Shown one piece after another: positions 24,856-33,101 of a stretch of DNA of 41,716 nt. The position numbers and the translations under genes were made by a program. The notes below the pieces were generated by a model. That model saw nothing but the letters and a program-made list of their open reading frames with translations, was not told where the DNA came from and did not search any database. Position 1 is the first letter of the stretch. Each line of letters opens with the position of its first letter. The stretch spans positions 1 through 41,716 of the forward strand of contig JABMOQ010000005.1 in the NCBI GenBank assembly GCA_013204045.1, written 5' to 3'. This stretch comes from Rhodospirillaceae bacterium (GTDB taxonomy: Bacteria; Pseudomonadota; Alphaproteobacteria; Rhodospirillales; JABHCV01).

Positions 24856-25257
24856 ATGCTTGATCTCAATATTTTCCACCGTTCAAAAATACTGGCGAGT
24901 GCCGTCGCCGTCGCCATGCTGGCGGCTTTTCCGGCCGCTACGGCGCGGGCCGACCACGCCACTTTCCTGGGTGAAATCCTGCCGATCTTTCAAAAACATT
25001 GCACCGAATGCCATATCCCGGGTCAGCAGGGTTACGAGGATAGTGGTTTGGACATGCGCACCTACGAAGGCGTGATGAAGGGCACCAAGCACGGCCCCAT
25101 CGTTGTTCCAGGCGACGGGTTCTCAAGCAATATAATGGTCCTGATCGAAGGCCGGGCGGCCCCCGAATTGAAAATGCCACATGGCCGAAAGGAACTGAAC
25201 AAGTGGGAGAAATTGATGATCCGGCGCTGGATCAACCGTGGAGCCCTGAACAACTAG
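24856..25257 (+). CDS. Monoheme c-type cytochrome, planctomycete-type domain
   Basis: A 133-residue exported protein with a signal peptide ending TARA and one CXXCH (Cys49, HCTECHIPG). The layout EILPIFQKHCTECH, then SGLDMRTYEGVMKG, GPIVVPGDGFSSN and a final MPHGRKELNKWEKLMIRRWI, is that of the planctomycete cytochrome C-like domain, often found alone or attached to larger enzymes. An excellent AGGAGG lies five bases before the ATG. It has its own FNR-type box upstream and is 17 bases before the methylglyoxal-synthase-like gene. The distal heme ligand is not obvious, possibly the Met in LKMPHG. Confidence 0.85.
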   Translation: MLDLNIFHRSKILASAVAVAMLAAFPAATARADHATFLGEILPIFQKHCTECHIPGQQGYEDSGLDMRTYEGVMKGTKHGPIVVPGDGFSSNIMVLIEGRAAPELKMPHGRKELNKWEKLMIRRWINRGALNN

Positions 25258-25274
25258 CGATGGAGCCCCTATAA

Positions 25275-25736
25275 ATGACCGCCGCCAAATCCCTGATCCT
25301 GATCGCCCACCAACGGATGGCGGAACCGTTGGTCAAGCTCATCAAGAGCCGCCGAGACATATTTGAATCCTACCGCCTGCTATCCACCAATGAGACCGGA
25401 AAGGTGATAGAGGATGAATTGGGCTTGGAGGTATCGCACCTGCATTCAATCCAGCAGGCCGGCGAGATGCATTTGTGTGGCCTGATTTGCGCCACCGGCG
25501 TGATCCGCGCCGTGTTCTTCCTGCGCGATCCCATGGCGTCCACCGACGAGCCTGACATTACGCCATTCTATCGGGCATGCGATCTTAACAAGGTGCCGTT
25601 GGCGACCAATGTGGTGGGCGCGGCGGCGCTGTTGCCGTGGCTGGGGCGCAAGGGCGAAGAAGCTCAGGACGGGGATGGCGAAGAATCCTCAAGCATTTCC
25701 ATCCAGACGCCGGCCAATCAATCGACCCGCCATTGA
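25275..25736 (+). CDS. Methylglyoxal-synthase-like domain protein with altered active site
   Basis: A 153-residue cytosolic protein with the MGS-like fold: LILIAHQRMAEPLVKLIK at the start, the LSTNETGKVIEDELG phosphate-loop region and ATNVVGAAALLP near the end. Compared with E. coli MgsA, the catalytic Asp71 position reads Glu64, His98 reads Asp91, and Asp20 reads Gln13; His19 (His12 here) and Asp101 (Asp94 here) remain. Methylglyoxal synthesis is therefore doubtful. The tail after residue 130 is acidic and disordered. A cytosolic enzyme between cytochrome genes is odd; it may sense or bind a small phosphorylated ligand. The function is unknown. Confidence 0.82.
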   Translation: MTAAKSLILIAHQRMAEPLVKLIKSRRDIFESYRLLSTNETGKVIEDELGLEVSHLHSIQQAGEMHLCGLICATGVIRAVFFLRDPMASTDEPDITPFYRACDLNKVPLATNVVGAAALLPWLGRKGEEAQDGDGEESSSISIQTPANQSTRH

Positions 25737-25758
25737 ATGCGTACAAACACTCTAATAA

Positions 25759-25799
25759 TTGATGTTGATCAATGTGTTAATGGGCCGGATTGATATGAT
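25759..25799 (+). promoter_or_regulatory. FNR/FixK-type promoter of the cytochrome c-NrfCD genes
   Basis: A perfect palindromic box TTGAT-GTTG-ATCAA (25759-25772) followed after 21 bases by TATGAT (25794-25799), a 5/6 match to the -10 consensus. This is the best site of the four. The predicted start is near 25806, with a leader of about 43 bases to the cytochrome c gene at 25849. Confidence 0.8.
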
Positions 25800-25848
25800 C
25801 GCAGCCAATCAAAGAACCTTAAAAATTGTTTGTCACAGGAGCATTCCG

Positions 25849-26214
25849 ATGAAAACGAAAATGATGTTGGCGTTATCAACGCTTTTGATGGCGGGCATGG
25901 TATCCGGTCCGGCGCTGGCCGATGGCGACGGCGCCGAGGTTTTCAAGAAAAGATGCAAGGTCTGTCATTCGATCGAGGCCGGAAAGCACAAGATGGGACC
26001 TTCCCTGGCTGGCATCATGGGCCGCAAGGCGGGGACAACGGACTTCGCCAAATATATAGGCATTAAAGATTTCGGCATCGTTTGGGACGCCGAAAATATG
26101 GATAAATTTCTCGCCGACCCAAAGAAGTTTGTCGGTGCCAAAACCATGGCCTACAAGCTCAAAAAAGAGGAAGACCGGGCCGCTGTCATCGCCTACCTGC
26201 AAACTCTTAAATAA
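25849..26214 (+). CDS. Class I cytochrome c (c2/c550 type)
   Basis: A 121-residue exported monoheme cytochrome with a signal peptide ending PALA, heme motif CKVCH at residues 36-40, GPSLAGIMGRKAG after it, and the axial Met100 in GAKTMAY. It is a typical soluble electron carrier. The ATG at 25849 has AGGAG upstream; the longer open frame runs through the promoter and is not used. It directly follows an FNR-type promoter and is 57 bases before the tetraheme gene. It may shuttle electrons between the NrfCD-linked module or bc1 and a terminal enzyme; that is inference from position. Confidence 0.92.
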   Translation: MKTKMMLALSTLLMAGMVSGPALADGDGAEVFKKRCKVCHSIEAGKHKMGPSLAGIMGRKAGTTDFAKYIGIKDFGIVWDAENMDKFLADPKKFVGAKTMAYKLKKEEDRAAVIAYLQTLK

Positions 26215-26271
26215 AGTCTCCGGCCGGGCGTTTGCCATAGGGCACCGGCCATCAATCGGAAGAAGGCGGTC

Positions 26272-26751
26272 ATGTCAAATCCTTCCCCCAAGGCACATCT
26301 TGTTCGTTTGGCGGCGGTTCTGGTCGGTGTCCTGGTTGTTTTCCTGATCATTAAACAAATGGTCGTTCCGGACAGCTGGAACTACGAGGAATGGTACCGT
26401 GAGGGCGCCTTAGCGCTTAACGCGAGTGAGCCGCTGGCTTATGGCGGCAACGAATCCTGTGCCGCCTGCCATCAGGAAACCAACGACGAGTTGGCCGAAT
26501 TCAAGCACAAGGCGCTGTCGTGCGAATCCTGCCATGGGGCTCTTGCCGATCACGTTACCGATGGCGTTAAAACCGCCGCCGCCCAGGTCGACGACGAATC
26601 CACATGGCAATGCCTGAACTGCCACGAGGCGCGGGTGAGCAAGCCGGAAGGCTTCCCGCAATTCGACAAGGTGGCGATCAAGGAACACACGGAAATTGAA
26701 GAAGGCATGCTCTGCCTGGCCTGTCATACGCCTCACGACCCAACGCCTTAG
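26272..26751 (+). CDS. Membrane-anchored tetraheme cytochrome c
   Basis: A 159-residue protein with one N-terminal transmembrane helix (about 10-30) and four CXXCH motifs starting at Cys63, 84, 114 and 148 (CAACH, CESCH, CLNCH, CLACH). It is shorter than NapC and lacks its heme-1 Met arrangement, being closer to NrfB/ActA-like multiheme relays. It precedes an NrfC-like and an NrfD-like gene, so it is probably the cytochrome subunit of that quinone-linked complex, with the role that NrfB has in NrfBCD. No assigned terminal acceptor. GAAGG lies before the ATG. Confidence 0.88.
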   Translation: MSNPSPKAHLVRLAAVLVGVLVVFLIIKQMVVPDSWNYEEWYREGALALNASEPLAYGGNESCAACHQETNDELAEFKHKALSCESCHGALADHVTDGVKTAAAQVDDESTWQCLNCHEARVSKPEGFPQFDKVAIKEHTEIEEGMLCLACHTPHDPTP

Positions 26752-26772
26752 GATGATGCAAGGGTTCCAGAA

Positions 26773-27576
26773 ATGAAGAACATGAAGAAAATAGTCGAAA
26801 TGGAAATGCCTTCGATCCCTGATTCCCGCCGGGAATTTCTGATCCGCCTGTTGGAGGGAACGGCGACGGCGACCGTGTTGATGGTGTTCGGGCCCGGTGC
26901 CTCGGCCCACGGACCGGAAACGGGTATCTCCGGAAGCCTAGAACCGGCTAAACATAACTATGCCTATATCATCGACATCAACAAATGCATCGGCTGTGGA
27001 AATTGCGTGCGCGCCTGCAAGCGCGAGAACAGCGTGCCGGCGGATTATTTCCGGACCTGGGTAGAGCGCTATGTGGTGCGGGCCGATGGTGTCTATGTGG
27101 ATTCACCGAACGGCGCGCTGGAGGGCTTCGAGAAGCTCAATAAGAAATTCCGCGACAACATACAATTAAGCCGTACGGTCCCGAAAATGTGCAACCACTG
27201 CCATAATCCGCCGTGTGTGCAGGTATGTCCCGTCGGTGCCACATTTAAATCGCCGGAAGGTTTCGTTCTGGTCGATCACGATTATTGCCTGGGCTGCGCC
27301 TACTGCGTCCAGGCCTGTCCTTATGCGGCGCGCTTCATCAACCCGGTGAAACATAAATCCGACAAGTGCACTTGGTGCTATCACCGGGTGAAAAAGGGCA
27401 AGCTGCCGGCTTGCGTCACCGTGTGCCCACAAAAGGCCCGCCTGTTTGGTGATCTCAACGATGTTGAGAGTGAAGTCTCAAAAATATTTGAGAAAGATCA
27501 TTGGATGGTGTTGAAGCCCGAGATGCACACGGATCCGACCTGCTTTTATATAGGCCTGCCGAGGGAGGTGGTGTGA
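26773..27576 (+). CDS. NrfC/HybA-like periplasmic ferredoxin with four FeS clusters
   Basis: A 267-residue exported iron-sulfur protein. The N-terminus has a twin-arginine signal (DSRREFLIRLLEG, then a hydrophobic run, ASAHG). Four complete cysteine sets follow: 72/75/78/82, 140/143/148/152, 172/175/178/182 and 199/202/214/218, so four [4Fe-4S] clusters are expected. This is the NrfC/DmsB/PsrB type of electron-transfer subunit. It sits between the tetraheme gene and the NrfD gene and overlaps the latter's start by one base. No molybdopterin catalytic subunit accompanies it, unlike DMSO or polysulfide reductases. Confidence 0.92.
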   Translation: MKNMKKIVEMEMPSIPDSRREFLIRLLEGTATATVLMVFGPGASAHGPETGISGSLEPAKHNYAYIIDINKCIGCGNCVRACKRENSVPADYFRTWVERYVVRADGVYVDSPNGALEGFEKLNKKFRDNIQLSRTVPKMCNHCHNPPCVQVCPVGATFKSPEGFVLVDHDYCLGCAYCVQACPYAARFINPVKHKSDKCTWCYHRVKKGKLPACVTVCPQKARLFGDLNDVESEVSKIFEKDHWMVLKPEMHTDPTCFYIGLPREVV

Positions 27577-28778
27577 TGGAAACCTTGGGACTGCCCGGCG
27601 GCGCACTGGTCAACTACATTTTCCCCAACAATGCCCATGTGGTCTGGTCGATCATGATCGTCCTTTATCCCTATATCACCGGATTGGTGGCCGGGGCCTT
27701 CGTGGTTTCGTCCATGTACCACGTGTTCGGCGTCAAGGAATTCAAGCCGATTGCCAACTTCGCCCTGATTGCGGCGTTCAGCTTCGGCCTGTTTGCCGCC
27801 GTGCCCCTGCTATTTCATCTGGGCCAGCCGCAGCGCGCCTATGAAATATATACGACACCACACACGACCTCGGCCATGAGCATCTTCGGCTACGTTTATT
27901 CCAGCTATCTGGTTCTGCTGATGATCGAGATATGGATCATTTATCGCCGGGTGTTCATCGAGAAAGCCAATGAAGCGACCGGGGTTATGGCCATATTCTG
28001 GCGTGTGCTGTGTCTTGACATTACCACCTACAATCCGGAATCGGCTCAATTCGACAAGAAAGTTGCCAAGTTTCTGGCCGGCATCGGCATTCCCTGGGCC
28101 TGCTTGCTGCACGGGTATGTCGGCTTCGTGTTCGGATCGGTAAAGGCGGTCGCCTGGTGGGCGACGGCGTTGCAGCCGTTTATCTTTTTATCATCGGCGA
28201 TCGTCAGCGGCATGGCCATGTTGTTCGTCATGTACAGCTTCATCATGTGGCGGCGTGGCGGGCACTATGATTATGTTCTGGTCAAGAAATTCATGATCTC
28301 GCTATGGATGGCGTTCATCCTGGACTATTCGCTTGAGGTGCTGGAAGTCACCTTTGTCAGCTATGAGCAGGGGGCCCATTGGGCGGTTATCAAGCCGCTG
28401 CTTTTAGGCCCCTTGTATGAGTCCTACGTGCTTGGCCAGATGGGGCTCCTGTCCATAGGGCCGCTGCTGGTGCTTGGCATCGTCTCGCTGCTCGATATCA
28501 GGGGCAAGGCGCTGCTCTATCTTGCCAATCTGGGCAGCCTGATGCTGGTCTTCCAGGTTCTGGTCATGCGCTTCAACGTGGTCGTCGGCGGTCAGTTGAT
28601 TTCAAAATCGGAACGCGGTTTCGTCGATTACGAGTTTGAATTCTTCTCCAAGGAAGGATTGCTGACGGCGATCATCATTTTTGTCGCCCCCTTCGTTACC
28701 TATTACGTGATCAGCCGGTTCATCCCGATCTTCGAGGGAAAAAGCATGGATACGGAACCGAAAAGGGGCATCCTTTAA
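27576..28778 (+). CDS. NrfD-like integral membrane quinone-interacting subunit
   Basis: A 400-residue polytopic membrane protein of the NrfD/PsrC family with about eight to ten helices, which exchanges electrons with the quinone pool. Recognisable parts are VVSSMYHVFGVKEFKPIANF, LFHLGQPQRAYEIY and GIPWACLLHGYVGFVFGSVK. ATG 27576 has GGGAGG upstream and overlaps the stop of the NrfC-like gene. Together with the FeS protein and the tetraheme cytochrome it forms a quinone-to-periplasm (or reverse) module. Its TAA stop sits in the loop of a terminator hairpin shared with the convergent petC transcript. Confidence 0.9.
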   Translation: METLGLPGGALVNYIFPNNAHVVWSIMIVLYPYITGLVAGAFVVSSMYHVFGVKEFKPIANFALIAAFSFGLFAAVPLLFHLGQPQRAYEIYTTPHTTSAMSIFGYVYSSYLVLLMIEIWIIYRRVFIEKANEATGVMAIFWRVLCLDITTYNPESAQFDKKVAKFLAGIGIPWACLLHGYVGFVFGSVKAVAWWATALQPFIFLSSAIVSGMAMLFVMYSFIMWRRGGHYDYVLVKKFMISLWMAFILDYSLEVLEVTFVSYEQGAHWAVIKPLLLGPLYESYVLGQMGLLSIGPLLVLGIVSLLDIRGKALLYLANLGSLMLVFQVLVMRFNVVVGGQLISKSERGFVDYEFEFFSKEGLLTAIIIFVAPFVTYYVISRFIPIFEGKSMDTEPKRGIL

Positions 28779-28787
28779 GGATGCCCC
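28765..28787. terminator. Terminator hairpin between nrfD-like gene and petC
   Basis: A perfect 9-bp inverted repeat GGGGCATCC / GGATGCCCC with loop TTTAA. The loop contains the stop codon of the nrfD-like gene. On the minus strand the hairpin is followed by TTTT, so it most clearly ends the leftward petABC transcript; on the plus strand no T tract follows. Confidence 0.7.
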
Positions 28788-28825
28788 CTGGTTGCTGGGT
28801 GGGCTTATTGAAAGGCCGACCCTAA

Positions 28826-29620
28826 TCAGTGCAGCTTCGCCCAAATCTTGCGTTTCAGGGCGTATAACATGCCGGTCCACACGAACAGGAACAGCAGCAC
28901 CTTGATGCCCAGCTTTTTACGGGCTTCCATTTCCGGGCTCGCCGCCCATGCCAGGAACGTGGTGATGTCCTTGGCGTGCTGCTCAAGCGTCGCCGGGGTG
29001 CCGTCTTCGTATTCGACGGTCTCGTCATACAGGGGCGGGCCCATGGCGATCTGGTGGCCGGGGAAAACTTCGTTGTAGTTCATGCCGTCGGCCAATTCGA
29101 AGCCCTCGGGCAGATCTTCTTTATAGCCGATCAGCAATCCATACAGATAATCCGGGCCGCCTTTGCGGGCCTTGACCATTAAGGAAAGATCGGGTGGAAA
29201 AGCGCCAGCGTTATTGGCGCGGGATGCCTGCTCGTTGGCATAGGGTGGAACGAAGCGGTCCGATGGGCGGGCCGGGCGCGAATACATGTCGCCTTCGTCG
29301 TTGGGGCCGTCGGTGACTTCGAACTCGGCGGCGAGTTCTTTGACCGCATCTTCGGTGAAGCCAATATCCTGAAGGTTGCGATAGGCAACCAGCTTGAGCG
29401 AATGGCAACTGGCGCAAACTTCGGAATAGATCTGAAATCCGCGCTTTAAGGCACCCCGGTCATAGGTTCCAAAGACACCGTTGAATGACCAGTCATGCTT
29501 CTGCAAGGCCGGGCCGCCTTCTGAGGCGAGGGCAACGGGTGCGGCAAGTCCGCTCAGCATGCCGGCGGCAGCGATGGCAATCAGGGTCTTTCGCGGGGTA
29601 AAGATGTTGGTCATCATCAT
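28826..29620 (-). CDS. petC: Cytochrome c1 of the bc1 complex
   Basis: A 264-residue cytochrome c1. It has a signal peptide (to about residue 33, ALAS), heme motif CASCH at residues 69-73 followed by [10 protein letters not shown], the axial Met region [12 protein letters not shown], and one C-terminal anchor helix ([19 protein letters not shown]). It passes electrons from the Rieske protein to soluble cytochrome c. Three ATGs in a row (29620, 29617, 29614) could start it; all overlap the petB stop. It is third in the petA-petB-petC operon. Confidence 0.96.
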   Translation of the reverse strand: MMMTNIFTPRKTLIAIAAAGMLSGLAAPVALASEGGPALQKHDWSFNGVFGTYDRGALKRGFQIYSEVCASCHSLKLVAYRNLQDIGFTEDAVKELAAEFEVTDGPNDEGDMYSRPARPSDRFVPPYANEQASRANNAGAFPPDLSLMVKARKGGPDYLYGLLIGYKEDLPEGFELADGMNYNEVFPGHQIAMGPPLYDETVEYEDGTPATLEQHAKDITTFLAWAASPEMEARKKLGIKVLLFLFVWTGMLYALKRKIWAKLH

Positions 29621-30861
29621 CCGGCCCCTTTCGCGGTTTTTTCCTGTTCGGATTTCAATATGGCGGAACTGATGCTTTCCGGCGGCTCCAGCGGTTTTTC
29701 AAATTTGCAGATCATCGGGCAAACGATCAGGAAATGGGCGAAGTAATACGCCGTGGCGATGCGTCCGATGGTGACATAGGGTTCGACCGCAGCCTGTGCG
29801 CCGATGTAACCGAGAACCAGGCAATCGAAGACGAAGATCCAGAAAAACTGTCGGTAAATGGGCCGGAACTTGGCGCTACGCACCCGGCAGCGGTCCATCC
29901 ACGGCAACGCGAACAAGATACCGACGCCGGCGAACATGGCGATAACGCCGACCAGCTTGTTCTCGATCGAGCGCAAAATGGCGTAGAACGGCAGGAAGTA
30001 CCATTCGGGCACAATGTGCGGCGGTGTCACCAGTGGGTTGGCTTCGATATAGTTATCCGGCTCGCCGAACATGTCCGGCGCAAAGAACACGATTCCCATA
30101 TAAATAATCATGAACACGCCAAGCCCGAACATATCCTTGATGGTGTAATAGGGATGGAACGGAATGCTGTCGGCCGTGCTCTTCATATCGACGCCAAGCG
30201 GGTTGTTGGATTTATGCTGATGCAGGGCCCACATATGGACGATCACCAGCATATAGATGACGGCCGGCATCAGGTAATGGCCAACGAAAAAACGGGTCAG
30301 GGTGTTGTTGTCGATAACGAAACCACCCCACAGCCATGTAACGATGGTATCGCCAATAATCGGAACGGCGGAAAATAGGCTGGTGATGACGGTGGCGCCC
30401 CAATAGCTCATCTGGCCCCACGGCAGCACATAGCCCATGAACGCGGTGCCCATCATGGCCAGATAAATGCAGACGCCGATGATCCACAGAAGCTCGCGCG
30501 GTGCCTTGTAAGAGCCGTAATACAAGCCGCGGAACATGTGGATATAAACCAGGACGAAGAACATGGAGGCGCCGTTGGAATGCATGAACCTGAGCAGCCA
30601 GCCATAGTTAACGTCGCGCATCACGTGTTCAACGCTGGCAAAAGCGAATTCCGTATGCGGCGAATAATTGATGGCCAGGAAGAAGCCGGTGATGATCATG
30701 ATCATCAGCAGGATTCCGGCCAGCGAGCCGAAGTTCCACCAGTAATTCAGGTTCTTCGGTGTCGGGTAATCAATCAGGTTATCGCGCGCATAGGAAAATA
30801 CCGGTAGCCGGTAATCGACCCAGTCGAGAACGGGCAGGATGAGATTAGTTCCGAATTTCAT
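29617..30861 (-). CDS. petB: Cytochrome b of the bc1 complex
   Basis: Cytochrome b, 414 residues with eight predicted helices, holding hemes bL and bH and both quinone sites of the bc1 complex. The start [20 protein letters not shown], the [23 protein letters not shown] region, the Qo-site PEWY ([16 protein letters not shown]) and [21 protein letters not shown] are all as expected and only sampled here. ATG 30861 was chosen because GAGGGG is ten bases upstream and [14 protein letters not shown] fits the family; the frame is open to 30990 within petA. It follows petA by 14 bases. Confidence 0.97.
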   Translation of the reverse strand: MKFGTNLILPVLDWVDYRLPVFSYARDNLIDYPTPKNLNYWWNFGSLAGILLMIMIITGFFLAINYSPHTEFAFASVEHVMRDVNYGWLLRFMHSNGASMFFVLVYIHMFRGLYYGSYKAPRELLWIIGVCIYLAMMGTAFMGYVLPWGQMSYWGATVITSLFSAVPIIGDTIVTWLWGGFVIDNNTLTRFFVGHYLMPAVIYMLVIVHMWALHQHKSNNPLGVDMKSTADSIPFHPYYTIKDMFGLGVFMIIYMGIVFFAPDMFGEPDNYIEANPLVTPPHIVPEWYFLPFYAILRSIENKLVGVIAMFAGVGILFALPWMDRCRVRSAKFRPIYRQFFWIFVFDCLVLGYIGAQAAVEPYVTIGRIATAYYFAHFLIVCPMICKFEKPLEPPESISSAILKSEQEKTAKGAG

Positions 30862-30875
30862 TTTTTGTGTTCCCC

Positions 30876-31424
30876 TCAGCCTATCTTGATGGTTGTGTCG
30901 GTAAGGAACGAATAGGCGGGAACTTCCAGGTTGGCTGGTGCCGGTCCCTTGCGGATGCGTCCAGAGGTATCGTAGTGCGATCCGTGGCACGGGCAGAACC
31001 AGCCGCCAAATTCACCCTTCGGTTCGGTTTCACGCTGGCCAATGGGAATGCATCCCAGGTGCGTGCAGACCCCGACCATGATCAGCCATTCCGGCTTTTG
31101 GGTCCGATCGGCATCTGACTGGGGATCGGGTAAGTCGGCAAGCGAAACAGACACTGCTTGCTCAATCTCGTCGGCCGTGCGATGGCGGATGAACACCGGC
31201 CGGCCGCGCCAGACGACGGTAATGCTTTGGCCTTCCTCGATCGGCTCAATATCAACTTCCGTCGATGATAGCGCCAGCACATCGGCCGGCGGGTTGATGC
31301 TGTCGATGATCGGCCAGGTGGCGAGCGCCGCCCCGACGGCACCGACGGTGTAGGTGGCCAGTTGCAGAAAATCGCGGCGGTCTTCGCCGTCGTCTCCTGA
31401 ACCGTTTGCTGTTTCGTCACTCAT
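30876..31424 (-). CDS. petA: Rieske iron-sulfur subunit of the bc1 complex
   Basis: A 182-residue ubiquinol-cytochrome c reductase iron-sulfur subunit. A twin-arginine start ([18 protein letters not shown]) doubles as the membrane anchor. The [2Fe-2S] boxes are CTHLGC (Cys120, His122) and CPCHGSHYD (Cys144, His147), with Cys125 and Cys146 as the disulfide pair. It is the first gene of petABC, with GAGG upstream of its ATG. The upstream region is shared with trmL, which diverges from it. Confidence 0.97.
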   Translation of the reverse strand: MSDETANGSGDDGEDRRDFLQLATYTVGAVGAALATWPIIDSINPPADVLALSSTEVDIEPIEEGQSITVVWRGRPVFIRHRTADEIEQAVSVSLADLPDPQSDADRTQKPEWLIMVGVCTHLGCIPIGQRETEPKGEFGGWFCPCHGSHYDTSGRIRKGPAPANLEVPAYSFLTDTTIKIG

Positions 31425-31629
31425 TTATAGGACCTCATGGGTATTCTCGGAAGGCCGAACGGGAATCATTCTAATAAGGGCGGGATGCCTAAGCTTAGTT
31501 TGCCATTCAGGAGGGATTGGGCGAAGCATATAATGCAATTTTCTGTACAAGCAAAGGGCAAACATGGTCTTTTTCAGGTTCCCCAAACATTAACCCAGGT
31601 CAATTACCTGTACCTGAACGGTAAAATAT

Positions 31630-32067
31630 ATGCGACTGGCCCTTTTCGAGCCCGATATCCCGCAAAATACTGGCACCCTGATGCGCACGGCGGCGTGTCT
31701 GGGTGTTTCTGTGGATATCATCGAGCCCTGCGGATTCGTCTTTTCCGATAAACAGTTACGCCGGGCCGGCATGGATTATCTGGACCTGGGGCAGGTTGAA
31801 CGGCACACCTCCTGGGAGGCTTTTCAAGCATCTCTGGAATCCCGGCTGGTATTGCTCTCGACCAGGGCCGCGGCGGTCTATACGGATTTTCGCTTTCAGG
31901 AGACCGATATACTGATGGTCGGGCGGGAGAGTGCCGGCGTGCCGGACCATGTGTTTGAAGCCACCGATGCCCAAGTTCGGGTGGCGATGAGCCCAGGTGC
32001 ACGCTCGTTGAACGTCGCCCAGGCTGCGGCCATGGTGCTCGGTGAGGCGCTCCGCCAGACTCTCTAA
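31630..32067 (+). CDS. trmL: tRNA (cytidine(34)-2'-O)-methyltransferase
   Basis: TrmL, 145 residues, a minimal SPOUT-class methyltransferase that 2'-O-methylates the wobble base of tRNA-Leu isoacceptors. Motifs are the start LALFEPDIPQNTGTLMRTAA, the central LMVGRESAGVPDHV and the C-terminal knot MSPGARSLNVAQAAAMVLGE. It is the only gene between the bc1 and the alternative complex III operons and points the opposite way to both. Its TAA stop overlaps the actF stop (4-base convergent overlap). I see no clear ribosome-binding site. Confidence 0.94.
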   Translation: MRLALFEPDIPQNTGTLMRTAACLGVSVDIIEPCGFVFSDKQLRRAGMDYLDLGQVERHTSWEAFQASLESRLVLLSTRAAAVYTDFRFQETDILMVGRESAGVPDHVFEATDAQVRVAMSPGARSLNVAQAAAMVLGEALRQTL

Positions 32068-33101
32068 GCTTTGCTGGTCAGCAGTTCGTAGCGGATAAGA
32101 ATCCAGCGCAGGGCTAAAATCGCCGTGGCGGCGATAATGCCGGTCACCAGCACGTCGAACATGGACGACAGCGGCGTGTGGAAAAAGCGGCTGGAAACGG
32201 AACCGGAAATCCAGATGTAGCGCTCCAGCCAGGTCCCGGCCAGGATAAACATGGCGACGATGACGATAATCGCCCGGGAATGCCGGCTGCGGGTGATGGC
32301 CAGGGTGCAGAACGGAATGATGAACTTGAATAGCAGGAATATGACGCCGGGAACGTAGTAGCCGCCCTCGATCATGCGGATATAGCGATCCATGTCGCCG
32401 GGCAGCCTGCCGTACCAGAACACCAGATACTGGGTGAAGTAGAAATACACCCACATGATGGTCATGCCGAGCATGAACTGGGCCATGTAGTTGTAGATTT
32501 TCCGGTCGAAGCGATCTTTCAGGCGGCCCGACTTGTCGAGCACGTAAAGCATCAGTGTGAAATACGCCAGATAACCGTGGAAATTGCTCTGGAAATGATA
32601 GGCCGCGTAACTGGCGCTGTGCCAGCCGGCTTCCAGGGTCATTTCGAAGTCCCAGGCGACCATGGTGCCATAGAGGACATAGACGAACGGGATCAGGATA
32701 GCGACCCTGTGAAAGCGCTCCAGGGCTTCCGGCGTGCCTTCAGTCTCGCTCAGGCGTTGGCGGCGCACGAAGATGCAGCACAGCAGGAAGGTAACGACGA
32801 AGCCGGCAATCTCGCGGATGACCAGGAAGGTATAGTTGTGCCAGCCGACAAGATGGACGCCCTCGTCATGGGCGCCGGCCAGCCACGGGAAGGTTGCCTC
32901 ACCGTTGGCCAGCAGAACCAGCAGCAACACGAAGGCAATGGGGAACAGAACCATGTTGGCGCACGCCAACCGGCGCACTTGAAAACGCCACTTGCCGCCG
33001 ACCAGATGCAGCAGGGATGAAAAGATCACGCCGCCCAGCGCCATATAAAGAACGATCAGGAAATTTGTCGTGATGATCGACCAGCTACCAAAATTTTCCA
33101 T
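32064..33101 (-). CDS. actF: Alternative complex III membrane subunit ActF
   Basis: A 345-residue polytopic membrane protein with about ten helices, NrfD-related, matching ActF of alternative complex III (quinol:electron-acceptor oxidoreductase). It starts MENFGSWSIITTNFLIVLYM, and includes HLVGWHNYTFLVIREIAGF and IYNYMAQFMLGMTIMWVYFY in its helices. It follows actE without a gap and is last in the act operon. ActF and ActC share the NrfD fold; ActF lacks the usual quinone-site residues in characterised complexes and is thought to be structural or ion-conducting. Confidence 0.88.
   Translation of the reverse strand: MENFGSWSIITTNFLIVLYMALGGVIFSSLLHLVGGKWRFQVRRLACANMVLFPIAFVLLLVLLANGEATFPWLAGAHDEGVHLVGWHNYTFLVIREIAGFVVTFLLCCIFVRRQRLSETEGTPEALERFHRVAILIPFVYVLYGTMVAWDFEMTLEAGWHSASYAAYHFQSNFHGYLAYFTLMLYVLDKSGRLKDRFDRKIYNYMAQFMLGMTIMWVYFYFTQYLVFWYGRLPGDMDRYIRMIEGGYYVPGVIFLLFKFIIPFCTLAITRSRHSRAIIVIVAMFILAGTWLERYIWISGSVSSRFFHTPLSSMFDVLVTGIIAATAILALRWILIRYELLTSKA

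Noticed and set aside
25275-25736. Plain annotation as methylglyoxal synthase mgsA
   Set aside because: Two of the key catalytic positions (Asp71 and His98 of MgsA) are changed, so the enzyme activity cannot be assumed.
25759-25848. Longer N-terminus of the class I cytochrome c from 25759
   Set aside because: It would cover the FNR-type box and the -10 hexamer; the signal peptide begins at 25849 after AGGAG.
31590-31603. TTAAC-CCAG-GTCAA, a possible fifth FNR-type box between petA and trmL
   Set aside because: One mismatch in the conserved left half, too close to trmL, and no -10-like hexamer at the right distance in either direction.
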